Below are positions 37,470-46,412 of a DNA stretch of 64,000 nucleotides, piece after piece. The notes under the pieces were generated by a model that saw nothing but the letters and a program-made list of their open reading frames with translations, was not told the origin of the DNA and ran no database searches. The DNA lies in contig AP023240.1 in the NCBI GenBank assembly GCA_016592635.1, forward strand, positions 1,302,001-1,366,000, read 5' to 3'. Made by a program: the position numbers and the translations under genes. The stretch comes from Methyloprofundus sp. (GTDB taxonomy: Bacteria; Pseudomonadota; Gammaproteobacteria; Methylococcales; Methylomonadaceae). Position 1 is the first letter of the stretch, and every line of letters starts with the position of its first letter.

Positions 37470-38516
37470 TTAATAGCCCTCATCATCATCGGACAACACC
37501 ACTTTGCCACGAAATGAGCGATACATATAAAGTGTATAGATAAGCGCTAGCGGTGCGCCTATTGAAAACCAGATTAGACCTGTCTGTAGTGCATATGCTG
37601 AGGTGGCAGTATTATAGATAGTCAAGTTGTGGATTGAATGAGTTGTGGCAATTAGCATGTTAGGGTAAATACTAAAGGCGACGCTGAGTAGTAATAGCAC
37701 AATAAAGCTAACGGAAGCGGCAAATGCATATAAATCATTATCCTTGCTACGCATGATAAACATGAGCACTAATGTGCTGGCTGCCAGTATCGGCAACAAT
37801 ATTCCCAGAGGGTGTTGCGCATAATTCTGCATAAAGGTGGGTTGGACATAATGCGTAGCGAAGGGCAGGATCAACATGAATAACGCCACAAAATAATTGC
37901 CGCCACGAGAAATTTGTCGGGCACGTTGTTGTATAGCCTGTCCGGTTTTTAACGCAATAAAATTAGCACCATGCACAACAAAAAGCGCGATGGCAAACAA
38001 CCCAGTCAGTAGGGTGTACCAATCCAGAATGCCGGGGTGATCGCCAGTCATAAAATCTGTCCATAAAGGCAAGAAAAAGAAACCATCAGCTTCCAGTGGC
38101 ACCCCACGCAGTACATTTCCCAGCGCTACGCCTAACACTAGGGTAATAGCGATACTGGCAATCACCAATAAAGTATCCCAGAAATTATGCCATAAAGGGT
38201 CGGATAGTTGTGAGCGCAACTCCATGGACAAACCACGAAATATTAATAGCCACAATAACAGGATCAAGGCCAGATAATATCCGCTGAATATGGATGCGTA
38301 AGCACTTGGAAAGGCAAAGAATAAGGTACCCCCTCCAATAATGAGCCATACTTCGTTACCATCCCAGATAGGGCCAATTGCCGTTAATACTGTTCTACGC
38401 TCAGTATTATTTTTGGCTAGCCATAGATAAATGATACCGGTACCAAAATCAAATCCGTCCAGTACCACGAATAAAGTCAGTAATACGCCGAGTATAATAA
38501 ACCAGATTGTTTCCAT
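37470..38516 (-). CDS. cydB: Cytochrome bd-type quinol oxidase subunit II
   Basis: 348 residues, membrane protein with about eight helices. The CydB start (FIILGVLLTLFVVLDGFDFG) is intact, followed by TAIGPIWDGNEVWLIIGGGTLFFAFP, the signature region of the subunit. It pairs with the CydA-type protein encoded 11 bp upstream to reduce O2 to water without proton pumping. Length and the FRGLSMELRSQ block fit the cyanide-insensitive CioB subtype. No cydX or cydDC seen next to it. The gene is the last of the two-gene operon and ends close to the MITE at 37337. Confidence 0.9.
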   Translation of the reverse strand: METIWFIILGVLLTLFVVLDGFDFGTGIIYLWLAKNNTERRTVLTAIGPIWDGNEVWLIIGGGTLFFAFPSAYASIFSGYYLALILLLWLLIFRGLSMELRSQLSDPLWHNFWDTLLVIASIAITLVLGVALGNVLRGVPLEADGFFFLPLWTDFMTGDHPGILDWYTLLTGLFAIALFVVHGANFIALKTGQAIQQRARQISRGGNYFVALFMLILPFATHYVQPTFMQNYAQHPLGILLPILAASTLVLMFIMRSKDNDLYAFAASVSFIVLLLLSVAFSIYPNMLIATTHSIHNLTIYNTATSAYALQTGLIWFSIGAPLALIYTLYMYRSFRGKVVLSDDDEGY

Positions 38517-38527
38517 AACGATATCCT

Positions 38528-39865
38528 CTAAGTATTTTTTTCGATAGCTTCTGGGCCGGTGTTAATAATACGTATCACCAGCGAAAAGAAAAGTAGCCCC
38601 ATCAGCATATATAAAAGCACGAAACCCAATAAAGTAAATAAAACATTACCTGAGCTAACGTGTGGGGATGCGCCTTCAACCGTACGCATCAGTCCATAGA
38701 CTAGCCAGGGCTGGCGGCCAATTTCTGTGGTCATCCATCCAGCCATCGTGGCAAAATAGGGCAGTGGTGCACTTAACATCAAAATCCAGAGCATCCAGCG
38801 TGATGCAAACAGTCGTTTACGCCATAATAACCAGGCAGAAATCAGCATAATGCCAGCAAATAGCGTGCCCAGAATAACCATCGCATGGAAACTGTAAAAG
38901 ATTAAAGGAATCGCATCAGGCCAGTCCTCCTTGGGGAAATCATCCAGGCCTTTTAATTCACCCCGAAGATCACCTGTCATTAGCAGGCTATCCATATAGG
39001 GGATGACCAGCGGGTTATCCAGAGTCTCCGTTTGCATATTGGGCTGTCCCAGAAGAATCAGTGGCGCGCCTTTTTGAGTCTGAAAAATACCTTCCATTGC
39101 CGCCGCTTTAGTAGGTTGATGTTCAAAAACTTGCCGCGCCTCACCATGACCGAAAGGAAAGATCTGTAAAATAGTGGCGATTGTCGCGACTACAACGCCA
39201 TTGCGTACAAACAGTTGTGCTGATTCAATATGTTTGCCTGATAACAGATAATAAGCACCTACCGCGACGACCACAAATGACGCAGTAATCAGCGTAGCAT
39301 TCATATTATGCAGGTATTGCCAAAAAAGCCAGGGATTACTGAGTAGTCCCCATAGACTGTTGAGTGAATACACGCCTTCGCTAGATACGGTATAGGCAAC
39401 AGGATGTTGCATCCAGGCATTAGTGGCGAGTATAAAAAAGCCTGATAACCAGGTGCCAAACCAGACCATAAATGCAGCAAACCAGTGGGCGCGTGGGCTA
39501 ATCCGCTGTTCCGCAAACAGCAATAAGCCCAGAAAGGCGGATTCCATCATAAAGGCAAACAGACCCTCCATCGCCAGTAAACTGCCGATGACACCACCGG
39601 TACGACGTGAAAATTCTGCCCAATTGGTACCGAAAAGAAACTCCATGGGAATACCGGTGACCACGCCAAAGACAAAGTTGACCGCAAATAGCCTGATCCA
39701 GAAACGTGCTGCGCGATTATAGGCTTCATTATGAGTGCGCAATGCTAGCGTTTTAAAAAGCAAGATCAGGGCTGCCAGCCCCATAGTCAGTTGCGGAAAC
39801 AGATAATGAAATAATATATTAAATGCGAAGTGCGCGCGATCCAGCAGAATAATGGTGGTATCCAT
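38528..39865 (-). CDS. cydA: Cytochrome bd-type quinol oxidase subunit I
   Basis: 445 residues. The haem ligand region DRAHFAFNILFHYLFPQLTMG at the N-terminus carries the conserved His; AMEGLFAFMMESAFLG holds the two Glu residues of the haem b595/d pocket; YLHNMNATLI and GRQPWLVYGLMRT follow. The Q-loop is short, as in the CIO (cyanide-insensitive) subtype, rather than the long-loop E. coli CydA (522 residues). High-affinity or stress-resistant respiration is the expected role. Starts ATG 39865 behind GGAGACACCCC and leads the minus-strand operon with cydB. Confidence 0.92.
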   Translation of the reverse strand: MDTTIILLDRAHFAFNILFHYLFPQLTMGLAALILLFKTLALRTHNEAYNRAARFWIRLFAVNFVFGVVTGIPMEFLFGTNWAEFSRRTGGVIGSLLAMEGLFAFMMESAFLGLLLFAEQRISPRAHWFAAFMVWFGTWLSGFFILATNAWMQHPVAYTVSSEGVYSLNSLWGLLSNPWLFWQYLHNMNATLITASFVVVAVGAYYLLSGKHIESAQLFVRNGVVVATIATILQIFPFGHGEARQVFEHQPTKAAAMEGIFQTQKGAPLILLGQPNMQTETLDNPLVIPYMDSLLMTGDLRGELKGLDDFPKEDWPDAIPLIFYSFHAMVILGTLFAGIMLISAWLLWRKRLFASRWMLWILMLSAPLPYFATMAGWMTTEIGRQPWLVYGLMRTVEGASPHVSSGNVLFTLLGFVLLYMLMGLLFFSLVIRIINTGPEAIEKNT

Positions 39866-40093
39866 GGGGTGTCTCCGTCTCAGATTAATATGCTAGATAT
39901 TATCAGTACATATTAATTTATTAAAGGTAATGCCTAAACATTATTATCTTATTAGTGGAATGGTTATTATGCAAGTTATCGTCGTTATCAGTTTCTAGCT
40001 GAGCTGAACAGGCGCGCCATGCTACTTCACGAAATTCAGGGACTCCTGTCACCTGAATTCTTTCACCTACGCAGCGGATAGGAGATGCCCTGA

Positions 40094-40228
40094 ACGCCCT
40101 GCGTCCGCAACGACTACGCACAAAGCCGCTTCGTCATTGCTACCTCAAATGGCTGGACGGCTATTCGTAATGCAATTCTTGCCTCCCTCGCGCGCTATCG
40201 CGCACTTCGGATTGGCGAATTGCCCTGT
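40094..40228. repeat. Dispersed repeat, inverted relative to 52098-52232
   Basis: About 135 bp matching the complement of 52098-52232, with clear blocks CGCCCTGCGTCCGC, GACTACGCACAAA, GCCGCTTCGTCA and GCCTCCCTCGCGCGCTA. The copies differ at many positions and by small gaps. No transposase is associated. Confidence 0.75.
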
Positions 40229-40301
40229 CGCCTATCAGGGACTAAAAATCATCACTTCGCTAAGCTCCGTTTCCCTGATTTTCAGCGATCGTACAAGAGA
40301 A

Positions 40302-40348
40302 CGGCTAATTTGGCCGCTCATGCCTTTTTCTATCGGTCAAATTGACCG
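40302..40348 (+). promoter_or_regulatory. Paired palindromes overlapping a promoter for the DUF1269 gene
   Basis: CGGCTAATTTGGCCG (40302-40316) and the perfect CGGTCAAATTGACCG (40334-40348), centres 32 bp apart. TTGACC in the second palindrome forms a -35, with TACAAT at 40366-40371 as -10. A protein bound here would block or position RNA polymerase. Confidence 0.45.
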
Positions 40349-40525
40349 GAAAATCTGAAAAAATCTACAATAGAGCCTTTAATATCTACTGAATTATGAG
40401 TTGGCACAGATTTAGCTTTGATAATTATGAATACTGTGATTTTACTTGGAATTTTAATTCACAATGAATATGGAAGAAAAGTGAAATCTCCAGTCTTAAT
40501 AAACATAGTTAGCGAGAAATATAAG

Positions 40526-41041
40526 ATGAAAAACAATCATAGTTGTATCAGCATTTTTTCCCATCATACCGATGCAGAGCAGGCCATCAAGGCATTAGAA
40601 AAAGCTGGTTTTGATATGAAAAGCCTCTCTATCGTGGGTAAGGGTTATCATTCTGATGAACATCCGGTTGGCTATTACAATACCGGAGACCGAGTGATGT
40701 TCTGGGGAAAATGGGGCGCATTGTGGGGTGGACTATGGGGGATGCTTTTTGGCTCTGCATTTTTCTGGATCCCTGGTATAGGGCCATTAGCAATGGCAGG
40801 CCCTCTTATTTCAACAGTGGTTGGTGGCGCTGAGGGAGCGTTAGCGGTAGGTGGGTTGAATGCTTTAGGTGCTGCACTGTTTAGTATTGGTATTCCGAAA
40901 GACAGTATTATCAAATATGAAGAGTCACTCAAGGCTGATAAGTTTTTATTAATTGTTCATGGCAATCAGGAGGATATGGAACGAGCTAGGGATGTTTTGA
41001 ATACGATTAAGGCAGAAGAGGTAGAGATTCATAATATCTGA
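40526..41041 (+). CDS. DUF1269/general stress 17M-like membrane protein
   Basis: 171 residues from ATG 40526; the frame extends upstream to 40418 but that part is not like the family. It begins with a ferredoxin-like half (SIFSHHTDAEQAIKALEKAG, then LSIVGKGYHSDEHPVGYYN), then a Gly-rich membrane hairpin (WGALWGGLWGMLFGSAFFWIPGIGPLAMAGPL), and closes with GIPKDSIIKYEESLKADKFLL and VHGNQEDMERA. This is the DUF1269 architecture, found in stress-induced proteins of proteobacteria; the molecular role is unknown. Probably driven from the promoter at 40342, with paired palindromes over it. Confidence 0.88.
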   Translation: MKNNHSCISIFSHHTDAEQAIKALEKAGFDMKSLSIVGKGYHSDEHPVGYYNTGDRVMFWGKWGALWGGLWGMLFGSAFFWIPGIGPLAMAGPLISTVVGGAEGALAVGGLNALGAALFSIGIPKDSIIKYEESLKADKFLLIVHGNQEDMERARDVLNTIKAEEVEIHNI

Positions 41042-41259
41042 TTTTTTAAAAAAATGTTATTTCACTCAGTGCATAATAGCTAACTGAAGTTTCCCAATTA
41101 TTGAGAAACCAAGCTCAGTGATATATGGGCTGTATGATTTTAATTGGATCTTGCGTGCAATGTAGCAAACCCATTAATAAATGCCCCTATCCGCCTATAT
41201 ACCCCCCTAAAAACTGGGAAACTTTAGTGCGAGTTACCTAAGGAAAATTGGAGGATTTA

Positions 41260-41796
41260 ATGATAAATAAAACACCATTAATAAATAAACGCTACATCGA
41301 AGAAATTGTGCTTTTTATCGTATTGGCTTTGTCATTAGTGGGGATGGGGATAACGGATTTTTCTCCCCTTGAAAGTCATCGCTACTGGACATTGATGATT
41401 ATTATATTTGCTTTTGCCAGTATTGGGCTAGGCTGGGCTAAGAAAGAATATCAAGGTAAGCATTTTCAGGAATTAATCCTGAGGCAGGTCACCCATTGGG
41501 GAGCGACTTTAATGACAGTGTCAGGCGTTTATCTTTTATTAAATGCTGGTCGTTTGAACTATGAAAGTACCGGACTTATTATTGAACTTATTCTGGGTTT
41601 GTCGCTATTTCTGGATGGCCGTGATCTGGGCTGGCGGTTTAGTTTGCTGGGTACTCTGGTCGGTATTACTGCCATTGTAGCGGCTTATATTGAAGAATAC
41701 ATTTGGGTTATTTTATTGGTATCTTTGTGTTTGTCGGTTATCACTTACTATTGGGAGAAGCATCGTCGTGCCAGCTTGCAAGAAGAAAAAGATTAA
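41260..41796 (+). CDS. Multi-pass membrane protein of unknown function
   Basis: 178 residues from ATG 41260, which has GGAG 6 nt upstream (the frame also opens at TTG 41248). About five or six membrane helices: VLFIVLALSLVGMGITDF, WTLMIIIFAFASIGLGW, a segment around THWGATLMTVSGVYLLL, LIIELILGLSLFL, LLGTLVGITAIVAAYIEEY and VILLVSLCLSVITYYW. Charged loops and a basic C-terminus are cytosolic by the positive-inside rule. The size recalls HdeD-like proteins, but I see none of their specific motifs. It lies between a stress-type gene and ppsA on the same strand. Confidence 0.7.
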   Translation: MINKTPLINKRYIEEIVLFIVLALSLVGMGITDFSPLESHRYWTLMIIIFAFASIGLGWAKKEYQGKHFQELILRQVTHWGATLMTVSGVYLLLNAGRLNYESTGLIIELILGLSLFLDGRDLGWRFSLLGTLVGITAIVAAYIEEYIWVILLVSLCLSVITYYWEKHRRASLQEEKD

Positions 41797-41899
41797 TAAT
41801 AAATGGCTCAGGACAGACAAGCTTCAGCCAATTATCAGGGTGGAATAATCATCATAATGGACTGAAGTATATACTCTCAAAATGAACAGGAACGAAAGT

Positions 41900-44305
41900 A
41901 TGACTTATCAATATATACGTTTTTTTAATGAAATCGGCATTGAAGATATTCCTCTCGTAGGTGGTAAAAATGCCTCATTGGGTGAAATGGTGCAAAAACT
42001 GGAGCCGGAAGGTGTCAAAGTACCTAACGGTTTTGCAGTAACGGCACAGGCTTATCGTTATGTACTAGATGAGGCTCATGCTTGGGAAGCTTTGCGCGAA
42101 ACCATGGCGGACATTGATCCTCTGGATGTTGAACATCTGGCCAGATCCGGTAAGCGTGCCCGTGAAATTATCTATGCGGCAGGATTACCGGATGATCTGA
42201 AAAGTGAAATTATTGCAGCCTATCATCAGTTACAGGAGCAATATGGTGAAGGTTTGAGTCTAGCGGTACGCAGTTCAGCCACAGCAGAAGATTTACCTAC
42301 CGCTAGCTTTGCCGGACAGCAAGATACCTACTTGAATATTACTGGCGAAGAAACCTTACTGGATGCCTGTCAACGCTGCTTTGCCAGCCTGTTTACTGAC
42401 CGCGCCATACACTACCGGATAGATCAGGGCTTTGATCATTTTGACGTTGCCTTATCCATTGGCATTATGAAAATGGTGCGCTCTGATTTGGCAACCAGTG
42501 GTGTGATGTTCTCTTTGGACACTGAGTCCGGATTTCGCGATGTGATTTTTATTACTGCCGCTTATGGACTGGGTGAAAATGTAGTACAAGGTGCTGTTGA
42601 GCCGGATGAGTTTTATGTGCATAAGCTGACCTTTGAAGAAGGATACCGCAGTGTATTACGTAGGAGTCTGGGCTCAAAAAAAATCAAAATGGTTTACTCC
42701 GAAGGAAGTACACGTGAAGCGACTAAAAATATTCTAAGTTCCAAAGTTGAACGAGAACGCTTTTGTTTGTCGGATGAGGATGTATTGACACTGGCAGACT
42801 ATGCTATCAAAGTTGAACGATTATACAGTGAGCAGGTGGGTCATGAACGTCCGATGGATATGGAGTGGGCTAAGGATGCGCTGGATGGGGAACTGTATAT
42901 GGTACAGGCGAGACCGGAAACAGTTGCTTCACAACAGTACGGAACGACACTGGAAGAATATCAGCTAAAAGGCAATGGCGATTTGATTGCCAGCGGACAC
43001 TCTGTGGGCGCAAAAATTGCCACAGGTCAGGCGCATGTTATCAACAGTACGGCGCATCTTGCAGATTTTCGTGCGGGTGAAGTGCTGGTTGCCGATACTA
43101 CGACACCTGATTGGGAACCGATTATGAAAATTGCGGCTGCTATCGTCACGAATCGTGGTGGACGCACCTGCCATGCAGCGATTATTGCTCGTGAACTGGG
43201 TATCCCCGCTGTAGTCGGCTGTGATGATGCAAGCAGCACTATCGTAAACGGGCAAGAAATTACTGTGTCTTGTGCGGAAGGTGATGTGGGTAAAATTTAT
43301 CGAGATGAAATCCCTTTTGAAGTTATCCGTACTGATCTTGCCAATTTGTCACGTCCGAAAACAAAAATTATGATGAATTTGGGGAACCCGGAACTGGCTT
43401 TTAAACACAGCTTTTTACCCAATGATGGTATTGGTTTGGCAAGAATGGAATTCATCATTAATGAATATATCAAAGTACATCCTATGGCATTATTGCACCC
43501 TGATAAAGTTGAAAGTGAGGCGGAGCGAGCAACGATAAAGCAAATGACAAAAAACTATGCCAGTCCTGCTGATTACTTTGTACAGCATTTATCAGAAGGC
43601 GTAGGAACGATTGCTGCCGCTTTTTATCCCAAGCCGGTTGTAGTACGCATGTCTGATTTTAAAACCAATGAATATGCTTCCTTGCTGGGGGGGAGTGCTT
43701 TTGAATCGGAGGAAGCGAATCCTATGCTCGGTTTTAGAGGCGCTTCACGCTACACGCATCCAGCCTATGAAGAGGGGTTTGCACTGGAATGTGCTGCTAT
43801 GAAACGGGTGCGCGATGATATGGGCTTAAGCAACGTTATTTTAATGATTCCTTTCTGCCGGCGCGTTGAAGAGGGTAAACGCGTGCTGACCAAAATGGCC
43901 GAATTGGGTTTGAAGCAGGCTGAACATGGCCTTGAAATCTATGTGATGTGTGAAATTCCCAATAATGTCATTCAGATTGATGCGTTTGCTAAGCACTTTG
44001 ATGGTTTTTCCATCGGTTCCAATGATCTTACGCAATTAACATTGGGAGTGGATCGAGATTCTGAAATAGTTGCCTTTGACTTTGATGAACGTGATGCCGG
44101 GGTTAAGGAGATGATCCGCCTGGCTATCGAAGGCGCTAAACGGAATAACCGTCATTCGGGAATTTGTGGCCAGGCACCTTCCGATTACCCTGAGATCGCG
44201 GAATTTCTGGTTGAACTCGGTATAGATTCCATCAGTCTGAATCCAGATACGGTTATAAAAACAACAATGCAGATACTGGAAGTCGAACAGCGTTTAGCAA
44301 AGTAA
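41900..44305 (+). CDS. ppsA: Phosphoenolpyruvate synthase
   Basis: 801 residues from ATG 41900 (AGGAACGAAAG ahead); ATG 41882 is a possible earlier start. N-terminal nucleotide-binding domain (VGGKNASLGEM, LAVRSSATAEDLPTASFAGQ), central swivelling phosphohistidine domain with GGRTCHAAIIARELGIPAVVG, C-terminal PEP/pyruvate barrel (GIGLARMEFIIN, GSNDLTQLTLGVDRDS) and the catalytic Cys in SGICGQAPSDYPE. Makes PEP from pyruvate and ATP, releasing AMP and phosphate: gluconeogenic or anaplerotic direction. Together with E1-E2 (45352-48634), gpmI and eno this puts the PEP/pyruvate/acetyl-CoA node in one region. Confidence 0.95.
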   Translation: MTYQYIRFFNEIGIEDIPLVGGKNASLGEMVQKLEPEGVKVPNGFAVTAQAYRYVLDEAHAWEALRETMADIDPLDVEHLARSGKRAREIIYAAGLPDDLKSEIIAAYHQLQEQYGEGLSLAVRSSATAEDLPTASFAGQQDTYLNITGEETLLDACQRCFASLFTDRAIHYRIDQGFDHFDVALSIGIMKMVRSDLATSGVMFSLDTESGFRDVIFITAAYGLGENVVQGAVEPDEFYVHKLTFEEGYRSVLRRSLGSKKIKMVYSEGSTREATKNILSSKVERERFCLSDEDVLTLADYAIKVERLYSEQVGHERPMDMEWAKDALDGELYMVQARPETVASQQYGTTLEEYQLKGNGDLIASGHSVGAKIATGQAHVINSTAHLADFRAGEVLVADTTTPDWEPIMKIAAAIVTNRGGRTCHAAIIARELGIPAVVGCDDASSTIVNGQEITVSCAEGDVGKIYRDEIPFEVIRTDLANLSRPKTKIMMNLGNPELAFKHSFLPNDGIGLARMEFIINEYIKVHPMALLHPDKVESEAERATIKQMTKNYASPADYFVQHLSEGVGTIAAAFYPKPVVVRMSDFKTNEYASLLGGSAFESEEANPMLGFRGASRYTHPAYEEGFALECAAMKRVRDDMGLSNVILMIPFCRRVEEGKRVLTKMAELGLKQAEHGLEIYVMCEIPNNVIQIDAFAKHFDGFSIGSNDLTQLTLGVDRDSEIVAFDFDERDAGVKEMIRLAIEGAKRNNRHSGICGQAPSDYPEIAEFLVELGIDSISLNPDTVIKTTMQILEVEQRLAK

Positions 44306-44365
44306 AAATGTGGCATTTAAGACGTAAACCCATTGGAAGAGGGAGTTAATAATATAGGGCAGAAC

Positions 44366-44487
44366 CAATACCGGTAAGTTAAGAAGAGACTGTAGGATGT
44401 GCTGACGATAGGAAGCGCATCTTTCGTGATTGATGCGCTTCGTTCCTCAGCACATCCTACAACAGTTGGCTTAATTTAATGGCATAG
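44366..44487. mobile_element. Decayed MITE related to the one at 37337
   Basis: The left end (44366-44383) matches CACTGCCATTAAGTTAAG at 14 of 18 positions; the right end (44470-44487) matches the complement at 15 of 18. The interior is a GTAGGATGTG palindrome (44392-44460). No target duplication is recognisable, as expected for an older insertion. Confidence 0.7.
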
Positions 44488-44547
44488 GGGGCTGAATGCT
44501 TACTTTAAGGTGTAAACGGCTCAATGAAAGATGCTAAATTTTCTTTT

Positions 44548-44576
44548 GGAGTGCTAAAACATGTTTTTAGTACTCC
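44548..44576. repeat. AAAACATGTTTTT hairpin repeat, copy 4
   Basis: GGAGTGCTAAAACATG pairs with TTTTTAGTACTCC (one mismatch). Lies 40 bp ahead of the gene at 44616, where it could act as an attenuator or end the transcript of ppsA. Confidence 0.5.
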
Positions 44577-44615
44577 GAAAAATATCCATTCAATTTTAAA
44601 CTAAGGGTGATATTC

Positions 44616-44978
44616 ATGATAACAATTATGCCGGAAACCGAAGATAATGTGCTTGCAGTCAAAGCAACAGAGATGCTTACCAGCGAAGATTACGAGGCGG
44701 TTTTTATTCCTCAACTCAAGCAGATGATAGCGCAGTTTGGAAAGATTAGAGTGTTATTTTATTTAGATAAAAATTTTACCGGATGGGAGCTAGGTGCTGC
44801 CTGGGATGATGCTGTGTTTGGACTACAACATCGACATGACTTCGAAAAAGTCGCAGTCGTCGGTGACCAGCAATGGGTAGCATGGGCGACCAAAGTAGGC
44901 TCTTATTTTATGGATGGTCAGGGAGCCACCTATAAATTATCAGAATTTCAGGATGCTGTTGACTGGATAAAACAATAA
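44616..44978 (+). CDS. STAS/SEC14-like (SpoIIAA-type) protein
   Basis: 120 residues from ATG 44616, with TAAGGGTGA ahead. The fold pattern (AVKATEMLTSEDYEAVFIPQL, FGKIRVLFYLDKNFTGWELGAAWDD, HDFEKVAVVGDQQWVAW, then a C-terminal LSEFQDAVDWIK) is that of the SpoIIAA-like/DUF3478 family. These small soluble proteins are often found in proteobacterial stress or lipid-related clusters; no ligand is established. It leads a tight set: AhpD-like 18 bp later, then E1alpha overlapping. Confidence 0.85.
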   Translation: MITIMPETEDNVLAVKATEMLTSEDYEAVFIPQLKQMIAQFGKIRVLFYLDKNFTGWELGAAWDDAVFGLQHRHDFEKVAVVGDQQWVAWATKVGSYFMDGQGATYKLSEFQDAVDWIKQ

Positions 44979-44996
44979 ACAAGTGAGGAGAATAAA

Positions 44997-45362
44997 ATGG
45001 GCAGAATGGGCGAATTGCTTGAACAGGCAGGCACAACAAGAAAACGCTTACTGGAGCAATATCCGAGTGAAACCCAATCTTTTTTAAATTTTTTACATAA
45101 AACGGATGCCGGCGTTGCCATCAGTCAACGTCAAAAAGAATTAATTAACGTGGCTCTAGCGGTTGCTTCACAGTGTGATCGTTGTATCGCCGCCCATGTT
45201 AAAAGTGCAGTTAAACGTGGCGCCAGTCAGGATGAAATTGTCGAAGCCAGATCTATGGCGGTCATCATGCATGGTGGTCCCGCCTATATGTATATGAGTT
45301 CACTTTTTGAAGCATTGGATGAATTTTCACCCGAACCAGAGGAGCTCTCAGATGGAGCGTGA
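44997..45362 (+). CDS. AhpD-like carboxymuconolactone decarboxylase family protein
   Basis: 121 residues. The full AhpD peroxidase motif is visible: Glu48, then Cys60, Cys63 and His67 (E-x11-C-x2-C-x3-H, around ASQCDRCIAAH), followed by AVKRGASQDEIVEA. In mycobacteria AhpD takes electrons from lipoamide via the E2 and E3 proteins of the 2-oxoacid dehydrogenases. Here its stop overlaps the E1alpha start by 11 bp and an E2 with lipoyl domain follows, so a lipoyl-linked peroxidase role is a strong inference. Starts behind GTGAGGAGAATAAA. Confidence 0.9.
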   Translation: MGRMGELLEQAGTTRKRLLEQYPSETQSFLNFLHKTDAGVAISQRQKELINVALAVASQCDRCIAAHVKSAVKRGASQDEIVEARSMAVIMHGGPAYMYMSSLFEALDEFSPEPEELSDGA

Positions 45363-46404
45363 ACAAAGCCATAAAATGCTACATGATATGTTACGCGCAC
45401 GTGCTTTTGAAGAGCGGGTAGCGGAAGAATACAGTAAGGGCAGTTTTGCTGGTTTTTTACACCTTTACCCAGGAGAAGAAGCGGTAGCCGTAGGCGTTAT
45501 ACATGCTACCGAACCTTCCGATTATCTTGTGACTACGTATCGCGAACATGTTCATGCGCTGGTTCGGGGGACGCCCTCAAAACTCATCATGGCAGAATTA
45601 TTTGGTCGTAGCGACGGCATCTGTAAAGGCATGGGAGGCTCTATGCATTTATTTGATGCCGAACATCGTTTTATGGGTGGCTATGCTATTGTTGGCGAAA
45701 CTTACCCGATTGCCATCGGTGTCGGGTATGCTATTTCTTTGCGTAAGCTCCCGGAAGCGGTGATCTGCTTTTTTGGCGATGGTGCGGTGAATCAGGGGAC
45801 TTTTCACGAATCACTTAATATGGCGGCTTTATGGCGCTTGCCGATACTTTTTGTGTGCGAAAACAACCATTATCAGATTGGTACAGAAATTCATCGACAT
45901 TCTGCGGTAACTGACGTGTACAAGCGTGCTGCTGCTTATAATATTCCAGCGGAAAAAATAAACGGTGTGGATGTACTCAATGTATATGAAACGACACAAC
46001 GCTTACTAAAACAGATTCGTAGTGGCAGTGGCCCATATTTGCTGGAACTGGAAACCTATCGTTTTCGTGGTCATTCCATGGCGGATCCCGGCACCTATAG
46101 ACCTGCAGTGGAAGTTCATTCTTTTGCCAGTCAGGATCCTGTCTCTATTGCTATACGTGAAGTGGAGTCCCAGTACCCGACGGCCGAGCAAATTGCCACG
46201 GCTGGTCCGGACTGCATTGAGCTGTTATCAGAACAAGCGCAACAGAAGGGGCATCTGGCTGAACATGATCTTGAGTTAATCAAAAAAGAGGTGGAAACGG
46301 AAATTGAAGCGGCAGTTGCCTTTGCTTTGCAAAGCCCTCAGCCATCCATGGACGATTGCCAGGCTTATTTACAGTTTAATCAACGCGGCGAAACCTTAAT
46401 TTAG
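45352..46404 (+). CDS. 2-oxoacid (pyruvate-type) dehydrogenase E1 component, alpha subunit
   Basis: 350 residues from ATG 45352 (GAGGAG 9 nt ahead); it overlaps the AhpD-like gene. ThDP-binding pattern: GDGAVNQGTFHESLNMAAL with GDG followed by the N/Q-rich stretch, ENNHYQIGTE, and the MGGSMHLFD and YRFRGHSMADPGTYR loops. This is the heterotetrameric E1 type found in acetoin dehydrogenase and in PDH of many bacteria. Decarboxylates pyruvate and reductively acetylates lipoyl-E2. Residues that separate pyruvate from acetoin specificity are not certain by eye. E1beta follows 8 bp downstream. Confidence 0.9.
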   Translation: MEREQSHKMLHDMLRARAFEERVAEEYSKGSFAGFLHLYPGEEAVAVGVIHATEPSDYLVTTYREHVHALVRGTPSKLIMAELFGRSDGICKGMGGSMHLFDAEHRFMGGYAIVGETYPIAIGVGYAISLRKLPEAVICFFGDGAVNQGTFHESLNMAALWRLPILFVCENNHYQIGTEIHRHSAVTDVYKRAAAYNIPAEKINGVDVLNVYETTQRLLKQIRSGSGPYLLELETYRFRGHSMADPGTYRPAVEVHSFASQDPVSIAIREVESQYPTAEQIATAGPDCIELLSEQAQQKGHLAEHDLELIKKEVETEIEAAVAFALQSPQPSMDDCQAYLQFNQRGETLI

Positions 46405-46412
46405 GAGTAAAG

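Larger units (their letters stand above)
39866..40525. other. Intergenic region with dispersed repeat and operator-like pair
   Basis: 660 bp without a convincing gene. From the cydA side: an AT-rich stretch with the presumed cydA promoter, a dispersed repeat (40094-40228), the paired palindromes (40302-40348), a promoter candidate (-35 TTGACC 40342-40347, -10 TACAAT 40366-40371, 18-bp spacing), then the leader of the DUF1269 gene. Small open frames here fall in the repeat and are not believable genes. Confidence 0.55.

Noticed and set aside
40137..40358. Small open frame upstream of the DUF1269 gene
   Set aside because: It runs through the dispersed repeat and the paired palindromes, with no ribosome site and no family features.
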